NCBI GenBank assembly: GCA_965602805.1
Contig: CBFCZK010000005.1
Location: forward strand, 62,001 to 126,000
Length of the DNA stretch: 64,000 nucleotides
Source: Thiomicrorhabdus sp965602805
Lineage (GTDB): Bacteria > Pseudomonadota > Gammaproteobacteria > Thiomicrospirales > Thiomicrospiraceae
Direction of reading: 5' to 3'
Position 1 is the stretch's first letter. Each line of letters begins with the position of its first letter. The translations under genes were made by a program, and so were the position numbers. Shown piece by piece: positions 45,066 to 53,457 of this stretch. Below the pieces are notes generated by a model. The model had not been told where the DNA came from, searched no databases, and saw nothing but the letters and a program-made list of their open reading frames with translations.

Positions 45066-45704
45066 TTATTTACTCGTCAAAGTATCCACGGCTTGCCAAA
45101 GTTTGTCACGACTGCCAGCCATACCAACATCAGTAATGTATTTACCATTAACTATAACGGCTGGTACGCCTTCAACACCATAAGCACGCGTTAACTTCTG
45201 CGCTTTACGCGTCAGTTGATCGACTTTAAAACCTTTAAAGGTAGCAATGAAATCCGCTTCTTTTACACCAAACTGGGTAAAAAATTTGGCAATTTTCTCA
45301 ACCGTATAAAGCTCTTTTTTATCACGGTGTAACGCGTGAAAGAAGGCTTCATGCGATTGTTCAAGTACACCCTGTTCTTTTGCCGTATAGAAAACCTTAG
45401 CCATAAAAATCCAGTTAGGATTATTAAAGACCACTGGCATACGTTCAAAATTCACATCTGCTGGTTTATTCTTTAACCAAGCATTCAAACTCGGCTCTAA
45501 GTGATAACAGTGCGGGCAAGTATAACCAAACACTTCAACGACCGTTTTAGTATGCGGTGTAATAACTTGCGGGCTAGGAATATTTTTATACTCGACCCCT
45601 TGCATTAGAGCGCCATTCTCTGCCGAAAGGGCAGAAAGTGATAAACCACTGGTCACTAAAAGAGTCGCGAATGATGTTAATAATTTTCTACGTAACATAA
45701 TCAT
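45066..45704 (-). CDS. dsbA: thiol:disulfide interchange protein DsbA
   Basis: 212 residues: signal peptide (LLVTSGLSLSALSA) and thioredoxin fold with the active site CPHC in VVEVFGYTCPHCYHLEP and the cis-Pro loop GVEGVPAVIV. It introduces disulfides into exported proteins. It follows the cytochrome c maturation genes resB and ccsA by 12 bp, so the three probably share a transcript; disulfide chemistry and heme attachment to c-type apocytochromes meet in the periplasm. Confidence 0.93.
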   Translation of the reverse strand: MIMLRRKLLTSFATLLVTSGLSLSALSAENGALMQGVEYKNIPSPQVITPHTKTVVEVFGYTCPHCYHLEPSLNAWLKNKPADVNFERMPVVFNNPNWIFMAKVFYTAKEQGVLEQSHEAFFHALHRDKKELYTVEKIAKFFTQFGVKEADFIATFKGFKVDQLTRKAQKLTRAYGVEGVPAVIVNGKYITDVGMAGSRDKLWQAVDTLTSK

Positions 45705-45716
45705 AACCTCCGAATT

Positions 45717-46895
45717 TTACAGTTCACCGTACGAGTGTAGACCTGAAAGGAACATATTCACGCCCAGGAAAGCAAAAGTGGTGATTAATAGACCGATAAA
45801 CGCCCACCAAGCCATTGGTGCACCGCGCCAACCTTTAGACATGCGTAGGTGTAACCAAGCGGCATAGTTCAACCAAACAATCAGTGCCCAAGTCTCTTTA
45901 GGATCCCAAGACCAGTAACCACCCCAAGCTTCAGCTGCCCACATAGCGCCTAATACAGTAGCAATAGTAAAGAAAGCAAAACCAAGCGAGATGGTTTTGT
46001 ACATTAAATCATCCATTACTTCTAAAGCCGGCATTCTCTTAGCGAAACTGCTTTCTGAGTTTTTCTTTAAAGAACGCTCAGTGAATAAATAAGCCACACC
46101 GATCATAGCCGCAATAGAGAAAGCGCCGTAACCAACGAAGTTAGCCGGTACATGGATTTTCATCCAATAACTTTTTAAAGCAGGCACTAAAGGTTGAATG
46201 ACATGTGCGTCTTTACCAAAGGTGTACCAAAGTAGAAAACCGACAGCAGCACTGATCACCAACATAACAAATCCCCCTAAAGCACGGGCTTTATAACGTT
46301 GCTCATAGAAGAGGTACATTAGAGAGGTTAATACGACAAACAGGATAAACACTTCGTACAAACTACTGACCGGAATATGACCGTAATCAAAGTTGATGAT
46401 GTAAGATTCGCGCCAGCGCACCATCATGCCAACCAAACCGAAAGTGGCTGCTGACCAAACCATAATATTTGCTGTTTTATAGGTAAATTCAGATTTGTTA
46501 TACAAAGCCAAGAAATAGGTTACTGTGGCTAATACGAATAGGGCACTCATCCACATAATGGCGGATTGGCTTGAGATTAAGAACTTTAAGAAGAAAGCCT
46601 GTTCATTAGCGGTAATCACATTACCGTGGTTACTGTAGGTCCACAAAGCCAGCATCACCATTAAACTTACGGAGACGGTTAAGGTCTGCAAGCTCGGCCA
46701 CAAACGTCCCAATAGGATAAGGCCAATTGCGGTGCCGCCTAAAATGCCAATCTCATACTCATCCATGAGTGCGCCATATTGCATCCACGCGTAAACGGTA
46801 CCGAGTATAACGAAAGCAATCCAAGCCGCATCCCTAAGGGTAAACGGCTTCTTTCCTTCGTTTTTAAATTCTTCTACATAGGTTTCTGGTTGCAT
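45717..46895 (-). CDS. ccsA: cytochrome c biogenesis protein CcsA (system II)
   Basis: 392 residues, about eight or more membrane helices. The heme-handling tryptophan-rich motif is present as WGGYWSWDPKETWALIVWL, with histidines in the neighbouring helices. With ResB it forms the system II heme exporter and synthetase that joins heme to CXXCH apocytochromes. It lies between resB (16 bp away) and dsbA (12 bp), one operon. Confidence 0.93.
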   Translation of the reverse strand: MQPETYVEEFKNEGKKPFTLRDAAWIAFVILGTVYAWMQYGALMDEYEIGILGGTAIGLILLGRLWPSLQTLTVSVSLMVMLALWTYSNHGNVITANEQAFFLKFLISSQSAIMWMSALFVLATVTYFLALYNKSEFTYKTANIMVWSAATFGLVGMMVRWRESYIINFDYGHIPVSSLYEVFILFVVLTSLMYLFYEQRYKARALGGFVMLVISAAVGFLLWYTFGKDAHVIQPLVPALKSYWMKIHVPANFVGYGAFSIAAMIGVAYLFTERSLKKNSESSFAKRMPALEVMDDLMYKTISLGFAFFTIATVLGAMWAAEAWGGYWSWDPKETWALIVWLNYAAWLHLRMSKGWRGAPMAWWAFIGLLITTFAFLGVNMFLSGLHSYGEL

Positions 46896-46911
46896 TTTTA
46901 TCGCCCTACAA

Positions 46912-48981
46912 TTATGCGTTAGTGTTGTTGTTAAACTTTTTCACTCGATTGACAAGACCGTTAAATTCGGTGGTTGTTTCAGGTAAATCTCTATTATCTT
47001 TTGCCGCAATGGTCACTTCCGAACCTGGTAGTGTTGAACCTGACTCAATGTCCGTATTCGGTTTGATATGAATCCAAACTCGACGTTGGCGAACATAGAA
47101 TAAGAAGAATACTCCGATTATAAGCATTGCACTGCCAAAATAAACGACATCTTTACCAGGGGATTTAGTGATTTGCAGGCCAGTTGCTTGAATTTGTTTG
47201 AAAGTTGCTAATTCAAAATACATTGGCGGCCCATAAGCGCTTAATCCCGCAATGGTATTTAAGGCATCTTCAAACCAAATTTTATCAAATTCTGATATTT
47301 CATCATTATGTGTTTTAACAACTCCTTCATTTTTCAGAATTTCTAAATAAAGCGTCTGTAAAGCAAAGCTGCTTTGGCCAAAATAGTATTCCGAAACCTG
47401 TTCGCGCTCCGCTTCAGGGACATTGCTATTCACAAATTCAGTAATCCCAGCAAAGCCTTTTGAACGAAACAGGGCTAATAGTTGTTGTATTAACTTAGTT
47501 TGTAACTGATAGGTTTTCTCTGACATATCAGCTGTTCTAGGGTATTGAGTGGTAAATAATTCCATGGATTTAATGGGATTATTGAGTAACGTTAAGAACT
47601 CAAAGAAACGTTCTTTTTTACGATTGGCATCCGCCGGAATAAACAGGTAACGGAACGGTTCTGCTTGGCTCTCACGCATACCGGTCATAAAGAACAGACG
47701 TTCCTCTTGTAGGCTTGGCATCATGTAATTTTCATACTCCCAAGCCTTACCTTGCTCATTACGCACCTTAAAGATAATGCTTGGGCCATTGTTATGCATT
47801 TTATGGCCGGTTAAAGCGGTCTCTTCTTTGGTTGCTGGGATAATGTTGTGCATCTTAAAGTCATTAAGTTCGACTTTAAATTTACCCGCAGGGGTTTTTA
47901 AAGGTTCAACTTTATTAACCGCTGTATCCAACTCTAACGGATTAGAAATAGGCGAAAGCAGTGGATGTATTTTTAGCTTTAAAGTCGTTCCACCATCCCC
48001 AAAAGAAGATTGATAAATGGCGTAATTTTTGTAATACAGTGGATGGTTTACGGCAATCGTTGCAACAATCGGCTCATCTAATTCCGGAGCGGTTAGGATC
48101 AAATCACTTTCAAAGGATTTAGGCATTCCGGTATCGTAATACTCGATTCTAAACTTCTTATTAACGATGGTAAAAGGCAGTTTTTGCGCTAAATAGCCAT
48201 TTTCATACGGCAGGAATAAAACGTCCGTTTTTTCGCCATCTGGGACATTAACAGAGCCACGGAAAGAGAGGTTTTCAGGGCCTAACCAAGATTTTTGATT
48301 AATTTCATCTAAACTGACGCTACGCGTTTCAGCTTCTAAAGAACCCGTGATTTCGCGGAACTTTAAAAGTAAATTACTGTCTAACAGTGCGCCGACACAA
48401 ATAATAATAATTGAGATATGCGTAAAGAAATAGCCTAAACGATTCCACTTACCTTTTAAACCGGCGACAGTGACACTGCCATCATCGCGTAGATGCGTTT
48501 TGGTTTTATAACCTTTATGATTAAGCAAAGCGACCGCATGTTCTTGCTGTCTTTCAAGGCTCACGACACCATCAAATGTGGCGTTGTTTGGCTGATGTTG
48601 CAGTGCCGCTCTCGACAGCTTTTCACTGTATTGCTTCATATCCTTTAAAAAGGTCGGTGTATTACGTGTGACGCAAACAGTGGTTGAGAGCAGTAAAAAG
48701 ACCAGAACGAGAACGAACCAGGCCGCGCCATAAACGTGAAACAGGCCTAAACTATTAAAGACTTCAGACCAAAAAGGCCCAAATTTCATGATGTAATCTT
48801 GCGTGGTTTGGTTTTGTTGCAGTACCGTACCGATAACCGATGCAATCGACAGCATCATTAATAAAGTCACCGCCAAATTCATTGAACCTAAAAAGTTCAA
48901 AAATGGGCTCGGTCTTTTTGGGCTAGCTTGTTTCGGTTTAGCGTTAGAAACAGGGTTCGTTTGAGTGTTTGATTCAGTCAT
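46912..48981 (-). CDS. resB: cytochrome c biogenesis protein ResB (system II)
   Basis: 689 residues with three N-terminal helices (FLNFLGSMNLAVTLLMMLSIASV at about 27-49, a second near 90-115, a third near 185-203), a large periplasmic domain, and a last helix near 620-640. The conserved opening SMNLAVTLL and the segment GKWNRLGYFFTHISIIIICVGAL identify ResB/Ccs1. It works with CcsA to deliver heme. First gene of resB-ccsA-dsbA; the divergent engB begins 167 bp away. Confidence 0.92.
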   Translation of the reverse strand: MTESNTQTNPVSNAKPKQASPKRPSPFLNFLGSMNLAVTLLMMLSIASVIGTVLQQNQTTQDYIMKFGPFWSEVFNSLGLFHVYGAAWFVLVLVFLLLSTTVCVTRNTPTFLKDMKQYSEKLSRAALQHQPNNATFDGVVSLERQQEHAVALLNHKGYKTKTHLRDDGSVTVAGLKGKWNRLGYFFTHISIIIICVGALLDSNLLLKFREITGSLEAETRSVSLDEINQKSWLGPENLSFRGSVNVPDGEKTDVLFLPYENGYLAQKLPFTIVNKKFRIEYYDTGMPKSFESDLILTAPELDEPIVATIAVNHPLYYKNYAIYQSSFGDGGTTLKLKIHPLLSPISNPLELDTAVNKVEPLKTPAGKFKVELNDFKMHNIIPATKEETALTGHKMHNNGPSIIFKVRNEQGKAWEYENYMMPSLQEERLFFMTGMRESQAEPFRYLFIPADANRKKERFFEFLTLLNNPIKSMELFTTQYPRTADMSEKTYQLQTKLIQQLLALFRSKGFAGITEFVNSNVPEAEREQVSEYYFGQSSFALQTLYLEILKNEGVVKTHNDEISEFDKIWFEDALNTIAGLSAYGPPMYFELATFKQIQATGLQITKSPGKDVVYFGSAMLIIGVFFLFYVRQRRVWIHIKPNTDIESGSTLPGSEVTIAAKDNRDLPETTTEFNGLVNRVKKFNNNTNA

Positions 48982-49147
48982 TAGGCATCTATTATTAGGT
49001 TTTCAATATCCGTTTAAGTTCGTATTGAACAGTAAAACCCTTGATTATCGAGGGTTTCGAACGGTTTGGGTCGTCAAAAAATAGGATAGAGTATATACTG
49101 ATGCACACTATTGATAAAGTATTAAAGTTTTCGGAAAAGTCTTAATT

Positions 49148-49840
49148 ATGCAACATCCTCTATACCAGCAAGCAACCTACCTTAAAAGTGTACCAACACT
49201 GGCGCTTTGTCCTGACGATTTAACCCACGAAGTGGCTTTTGCCGGACGCTCAAACTCGGGTAAATCGAGTGCATTGAATGTTATTACTTCGCAAAGGGGA
49301 CTGGCTCGAATCAGTAAAACTCCTGGGCGTACCCAGTTGATTAACTTTTTCATGGTTGATGAGACACGTGCTTTGGTCGATTTACCCGGTTACGGTTTCG
49401 CCAAGGTCAACGTCAAAATCAAACGTGCTTGGGAAGCTGGGCTTTCTGAGTACATTGAAAAAAGTAAGGGTCTGAAAGGTTTAATCTTACTGATGGATTG
49501 CAGAATGCCACCAACGGAGATTGATTTACAGATGTTGGATTGGAGTGAATCGCTTGGTTTGCCGATTCATGTTTTGCTGACGAAGTCCGATAAGCTCAAA
49601 AAAGGCCCGGCGCAAGCCAGTCTCTTACAATTACAAACCTTGCTGAGAGAAGAGTATCCAACGGCCACCGCGCAGTTATTCTCTTCGTTAAAACGTGATG
49701 GTTTGAATAAAGTTTGGGACAAGTTAGACGAGTGGATGGAGTATGAACGTCCCGTTAAGGAAAAATCGGCCGTTGAAGCGACCAATAATAAGGTTCCAAA
49801 GAAACCTAAGCCTAAGAAAAAAGGCTATCGAACGTTCTAA
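49148..49840 (+). CDS. engB: ribosome biogenesis GTP-binding protein EngB (YsxC/YihA)
   Basis: 230 residues with the TRAFAC GTPase motifs: G1 AGRSNSGKSSALN, G2/G3 region TPGRTQLINFF and DLPGYGFAKV, G4 TKSDKL. EngB assists 50S ribosomal subunit assembly and is usually essential. The C-terminal Lys/Pro-rich tail (VPKKPKPKKKGYRTF) is longer than in E. coli. Together with polA, dsbA and thrB it recalls the origin-proximal order of pseudomonads. Confidence 0.94.
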   Translation: MQHPLYQQATYLKSVPTLALCPDDLTHEVAFAGRSNSGKSSALNVITSQRGLARISKTPGRTQLINFFMVDETRALVDLPGYGFAKVNVKIKRAWEAGLSEYIEKSKGLKGLILLMDCRMPPTEIDLQMLDWSESLGLPIHVLLTKSDKLKKGPAQASLLQLQTLLREEYPTATAQLFSSLKRDGLNKVWDKLDEWMEYERPVKEKSAVEATNNKVPKKPKPKKKGYRTF

Positions 49841-49878
49841 TAGCCCCTTAAAGAGAGATTTACTCAGGAGAGGTTAGA

Positions 49879-50970
49879 TTAAGGGGATAGCCCCTTTACT
49901 TGACCTTTAATGCTTTGAATCTGTTGATACTGTTCCTGTATATCTTGCATCTGCTGCATTTGCTCAATTTGATCCTGAATAATGGATTGTTGTTCTTTTT
50001 GCATCTGCATCACCTCCATCTGTTCTTGTTGTAACTGACGCGACTCTTGTTGACTTTTAAGTGCCTCTAATTTGTCTTGAGCCTGTTTTTGAGAGGGCTT
50101 ATCAGACATATTCTCAGTGGTTTGATGTTGGACATACGACCCATACGCCGTAATAACGGTGCTCTCAATCATCCCATTTTTTGGATAACCTTCGACAATC
50201 AAACGCTTGCTTTGATCAATCTTATCTCCAGCGATGATGCTCTTTTTAGAGAGCTTTTGCCATTGAGAAAGCTGTTTAACATTGCTTTCAATAATCACTC
50301 TTTTAACCGCTTTCGAGAAATCACGAGTTGGTGTCGGGTGATAGAACTCAACCTTATCTTCGTTGTTATTCAGACGTGTCGCTGTCCAAGACTGATCTGC
50401 CGTTTGATAACCACTGAGCGTAATAAACTGACCGACCTTTAATTCAATAGTCGCATCTAACTTAGTTTTCTCAGTTATCAAGACAGTATATTGTCCGTTA
50501 ATCACTAGGCCATTTTTAGTCATCGCGGTGATTTTCCCCGCCAATGGATAGTAGATATGAATGGCTTTTGTCAGCGCCTTATCTTCTCTAGACATAGTCT
50601 CTAAAATGACCTGCTGACCCAGTTTAAGAACATCATTCTTTTTTAGGTCAGAGGTGATTTTAGTTTGATCGCCATAGCCTATCTCAATGCCATTCACCCA
50701 GATACTACCGAACTTAGTGATGGTACCAATGACCCCAGTACCGCCAAACCCAGATGAGGCTCGACCTGTGCCACCAAAACCGCTCGAAGGATCTTCCGCA
50801 ATCACTCCAGTACCGCCAAACCCTGAGGTGGCAGCAAGGTTTTGAACCTCTTGTCCGCTTTGTGATTGGCAAGAGGTCAACAACAGTGCCGTCGCGAAAA
50901 TAAGTAAGCCTCTAAGACTATAGTGTCTAATGGTGCTTTTTAGTTGAGAGGTAAGATGTAGAAAGGTCAT
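49879..50970 (-). CDS. DUF5666-type lipoprotein with Gln/Met-rich C-terminal coil
   Basis: 363 residues. A signal with lipobox LTSC (Cys34) suggests a lipoprotein. Then come three GFGGTG repeats (about 49-55, 63-69, 73-79), a beta-rich DUF5666-like region of repeated segments (SIWVNGIEIGYGDQTKI, GQQVILETM, KITAMTKNGLVING), and a Gln/Met/Glu-rich coiled-coil end (about 290-363: QEQMEVMQMQKEQQS). It directly follows the DUF6502 gene with no gap, and the cluster's first gene also encodes a Met/Gln-rich protein, so these may interact. Function unknown. Confidence 0.75.
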   Translation of the reverse strand: MTFLHLTSQLKSTIRHYSLRGLLIFATALLLTSCQSQSGQEVQNLAATSGFGGTGVIAEDPSSGFGGTGRASSGFGGTGVIGTITKFGSIWVNGIEIGYGDQTKITSDLKKNDVLKLGQQVILETMSREDKALTKAIHIYYPLAGKITAMTKNGLVINGQYTVLITEKTKLDATIELKVGQFITLSGYQTADQSWTATRLNNNEDKVEFYHPTPTRDFSKAVKRVIIESNVKQLSQWQKLSKKSIIAGDKIDQSKRLIVEGYPKNGMIESTVITAYGSYVQHQTTENMSDKPSQKQAQDKLEALKSQQESRQLQQEQMEVMQMQKEQQSIIQDQIEQMQQMQDIQEQYQQIQSIKGQVKGLSP

Positions 50971-51816
50971 TTACTTAGTCTGCTCATTTTTATGGTGAAA
51001 ATAAGCACCAACATGCATGCAATGGTCTGCATTATCAGCCTGTTTATCTTGGGCTTGAAGCTGGTTGGCCAACTGGTTGACTTCCGTTAACACATCCATA
51101 ATTTTGGTTTTCGAAGTGTCTTCCAGGGTTTTAATCGAGGCTTCTGTTAATTGATGATAATAGACAGCACGATCAAACATCGGTGGGGTTTGGTTTTCTA
51201 AATTATGTACCACCACGGAAAGGTGATCGCCGATGTTTTTACCGGCAAAAAACAGCTTTTCTTCAAAGTCCGCTGTAGGCACATAGCCTTTTTCTGACAA
51301 GGTAATCTGTTCTTTACCGTTTTCTTCAAAGAGCGTGACTAAGCCTTGGTTCATCCACTCATCCAAGATAGAACGCGGATGTTTATCTTTAGAAACCGAT
51401 AAGACTAACTCTTCAAAAGAGGGTGAGCCATCCTGAGCATAGCGATAAAGGCAGACCGGCTCACCATTCGAATCTAAATAAGCCTGGTGTCCCGCCCAAA
51501 TAGACATCATTTGCGCACTTAAACTGGCTTTAATCTCTTTTTCAGTCGGTTGGGTCAAGCCATCCGTACGAATGCGTTTAACATCACCACGATGCACACC
51601 GGTTAATAGGCTGATACGACTGTCTGTGAGGCGTTTACCCTCAAGCCCAAAAGACTCTTCAGCCACCTCAATATAGGTATTCTTAAGCAGGTCTAATAAT
51701 CCAATATAGGTAATATTTTGGTGGATTAATAGACGCACTAAAGGCTTTAACATTTGCGTTAAAGCCTTGGCTAGAATCTTCTCTTTAGAAGCGGTCTTTG
51801 GGGTATCTGTGCTCAT
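50971..51816 (-). CDS. DUF6502 family protein
   Basis: 281 residues, without signal or membrane helix. The start LAKALTQMLKPLVRLLIHQNITYIGLLDLLKNTYIEVAEE and RISLLTGVHRGDVKRIR resemble an HTH-like, cytoplasmic DUF6502 domain. Such genes are found beside DUF5666 genes in several proteobacteria (from memory). Here it sits between the beta-barrel and the lipoprotein genes, so it may be their regulator. Function otherwise unknown. Confidence 0.75.
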   Translation of the reverse strand: MSTDTPKTASKEKILAKALTQMLKPLVRLLIHQNITYIGLLDLLKNTYIEVAEESFGLEGKRLTDSRISLLTGVHRGDVKRIRTDGLTQPTEKEIKASLSAQMMSIWAGHQAYLDSNGEPVCLYRYAQDGSPSFEELVLSVSKDKHPRSILDEWMNQGLVTLFEENGKEQITLSEKGYVPTADFEEKLFFAGKNIGDHLSVVVHNLENQTPPMFDRAVYYHQLTEASIKTLEDTSKTKIMDVLTEVNQLANQLQAQDKQADNADHCMHVGAYFHHKNEQTK

Positions 51817-51837
51817 ATTTATAATAGCTTTTTTAAA

Positions 51838-52578
51838 TTAAAATTTGGATGTTAGAGTAACGCCGATACTCGTGGTTTGGGTACTATCGTAACCGCCAAA
51901 GGCAGAAACACTGTAGGTTTTATTGATGGGCTTACTCATAAAGAAAGAGAGACCAGTTTGATCATCAAGCTCTGTAAAGATGGATTGACGATAATCCAGT
52001 GACACACCGACATTAGTTTTATCCGCGTAGGTATATCCTGTGCCTACAGAAGCATAGCTGCTATCTTGCATCGCAATACCCGTTACTTTGCCAACAAACT
52101 TATGGCCGATATTGGCAAATATAGCCGTATTCGCTTGTAAGGGATAAAAATAATCGAGTTGCACAGAAGTATCGTTTTCACCGGTACTTAGGCCTTTGCT
52201 TTCATCACCAGTCGCAAATTTTTCTTTCACCTTTAGGGTTAACCAAGGTTTTTCCATTAAGTCATAACCGACAGAAATCGTTGTGTCACCCAAACCTTCT
52301 GCACTCAGTGTATCGCTGTCTACCGATAAATAAGAGGTTGATAAACCAAAGGAGAGGCGACCGTTTTTGACAGAGATTAACAGGGGCACAGAGGTCGTGT
52401 TAACGTCCGCATTATTAATGGTGTCACTTTGACCACTCGAATAGAACAGGCCGGTAGAGATTTTTGTCGTAGTGTCACTGCTCGGCGCTTCAACAGCCGC
52501 AGCATGAGCCGTTTGAGTGGCTAAAGCCATACTGATCAAAATGCTTGATAAGCTGGTTTGGTGTGTAAATGTTGTCAT
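51838..52578 (-). CDS. predicted outer-membrane beta-barrel protein
   Basis: 246 residues: signal peptide (ILISMALATQTAHAAA) and alternating amphipathic strands (TKISTGLFYSSGQS, GRLSFGLSTSYLSV, DTTISVGYDL, KTNVGVSLDYRQS), ending in a terminal phenylalanine (SIGVTLTSKF), the signature for outer-membrane insertion. Size suggests a 10-12 stranded barrel. It belongs to the same minus-strand cluster as the DUF6502 and DUF5666 genes. A long leader with an inverted repeat precedes it. Substrate or role unknown. Confidence 0.75.
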   Translation of the reverse strand: MTTFTHQTSLSSILISMALATQTAHAAAVEAPSSDTTTKISTGLFYSSGQSDTINNADVNTTSVPLLISVKNGRLSFGLSTSYLSVDSDTLSAEGLGDTTISVGYDLMEKPWLTLKVKEKFATGDESKGLSTGENDTSVQLDYFYPLQANTAIFANIGHKFVGKVTGIAMQDSSYASVGTGYTYADKTNVGVSLDYRQSIFTELDDQTGLSFFMSKPINKTYSVSAFGGYDSTQTTSIGVTLTSKF

Positions 52579-52598
52579 TTTTAAAACCTCTAATGTGG

Positions 52599-52657
52599 AA
52601 CAGGCACTATGTCACGCATTTGATTTTATCAAAAATCTAATACGTTAAGTGCCTGTT
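52599..52657 (-). promoter_or_regulatory. inverted repeat in leader of the beta-barrel gene
   Basis: AACAGGCACT (52599-52608) and AGTGCCTGTT (52648-52657), perfect 10-bp arms with a 39-bp interior, 21 bp upstream of the beta-barrel start. Could be an mRNA leader hairpin that reduces read-through from the upstream gene, or an operator. Confidence 0.45.
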
Positions 52658-52746
52658 ACGGTTGTCTAATGATAGAGGGCTTTGCACGAGTGGTTGCTCG
52701 GATAAAGGTCTTATATAGACTTTTTAGGCAAATTGTCTAAACCAGA

Positions 52747-53163
52747 TTATGAAATCACTTCATCTGTTTCTTCAACAGTTTCGAAAACTTCTTCAGGCGT
52801 TACTTCAGGTTCTATAGCGTCTGTCTCTTCAATCACTTCAACGGTTTCATCAGCATGTAACTGAGTACGTGTGCGAGTTCTAGTACGTTCCTGTAACTGA
52901 ATCATTTCCTGAGTTTGTAACTTATCTTCCGTAGACGGCATCGTTTCCAGATTGTCCGTCATCTTCTGCATGTTTTCTTGCATTGCTTGAGAACGTTCTA
53001 CATTGCTAGACATCTGTTGCATATTATCTTGCATCTGCATGGATTTTTCTTGCTGAGCTTGCATAGCACTCATATCCATACCCGCCATAGCGGACAATGA
53101 AGAAAGCATAACGGCTGACGCTAAAAGAGTTTTGAATGTTATTTTATTGTTTGAGTTGTTCAT
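52747..53163 (-). CDS. secreted Met/Gln-rich protein with acidic tail
   Basis: 138 residues: signal peptide (LLASAVMLSSLSAMA), then a Met/Gln-rich segment with repeating MQ.NMQ units (about 28-75), a short RTRTRTRT stretch (93-100) and an acidic Glu/Val/Thr-rich tail (105-138). No cysteine and no known domain that I recognise. Methionine-rich exported proteins can bind copper, or scavenge oxidants; here either would be a guess. First gene of the four-gene cluster down to 49879. Confidence 0.6.
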   Translation of the reverse strand: MNNSNNKITFKTLLASAVMLSSLSAMAGMDMSAMQAQQEKSMQMQDNMQQMSSNVERSQAMQENMQKMTDNLETMPSTEDKLQTQEMIQLQERTRTRTRTQLHADETVEVIEETDAIEPEVTPEEVFETVEETDEVIS

Positions 53164-53318
53164 TAGTATAGCCTTTTTGCGTTAAATGTTAAATGATTAC
53201 ATTCACTATGGTAATGATTTGTTGAAGGGTGTCAATATAAATGTAATATAATTACACATAAAGTAGTAAGTGTGGATATTTGTACAATGAAAGGCTTTGA
53301 TATGATGGAGAAGAGTCC

Positions 53319-53330
53319 ACCAGGCTTGGT
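53319..53330. repeat. palindrome, one-mismatch intergenic copy
   Basis: ACCAGGCTTGGT in the 294-bp gap between the Met/Gln-rich gene and the 3' end of recQ. The rest of the gap holds nothing I can name. Confidence 0.5.
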
Positions 53331-53457
53331 CATGTCTTGCGGATTATTTAAAATAATGTAGGCGTAGAGAGGTTTGCAAAAAGTTTTGCGATTAACAATG
53401 AATGATAGCTATGGATAGGGTTTTAGGGGGTTAATTATCTACGGCTTGGTTAAGCCT

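Noticed and set aside
48728..48743. ACGTGAAAC in resB as a parS
   Set aside because: Left half is TAAA; not palindromic.
49843..49894. CCCCTTAA / TTAAGGGG and GGGGATAGCCCC hairpins between engB and the DUF5666 gene
   Set aside because: Stems overlap the stop codon of the minus-strand gene, the first loop is long and no T-run follows; not convincing as a terminator.
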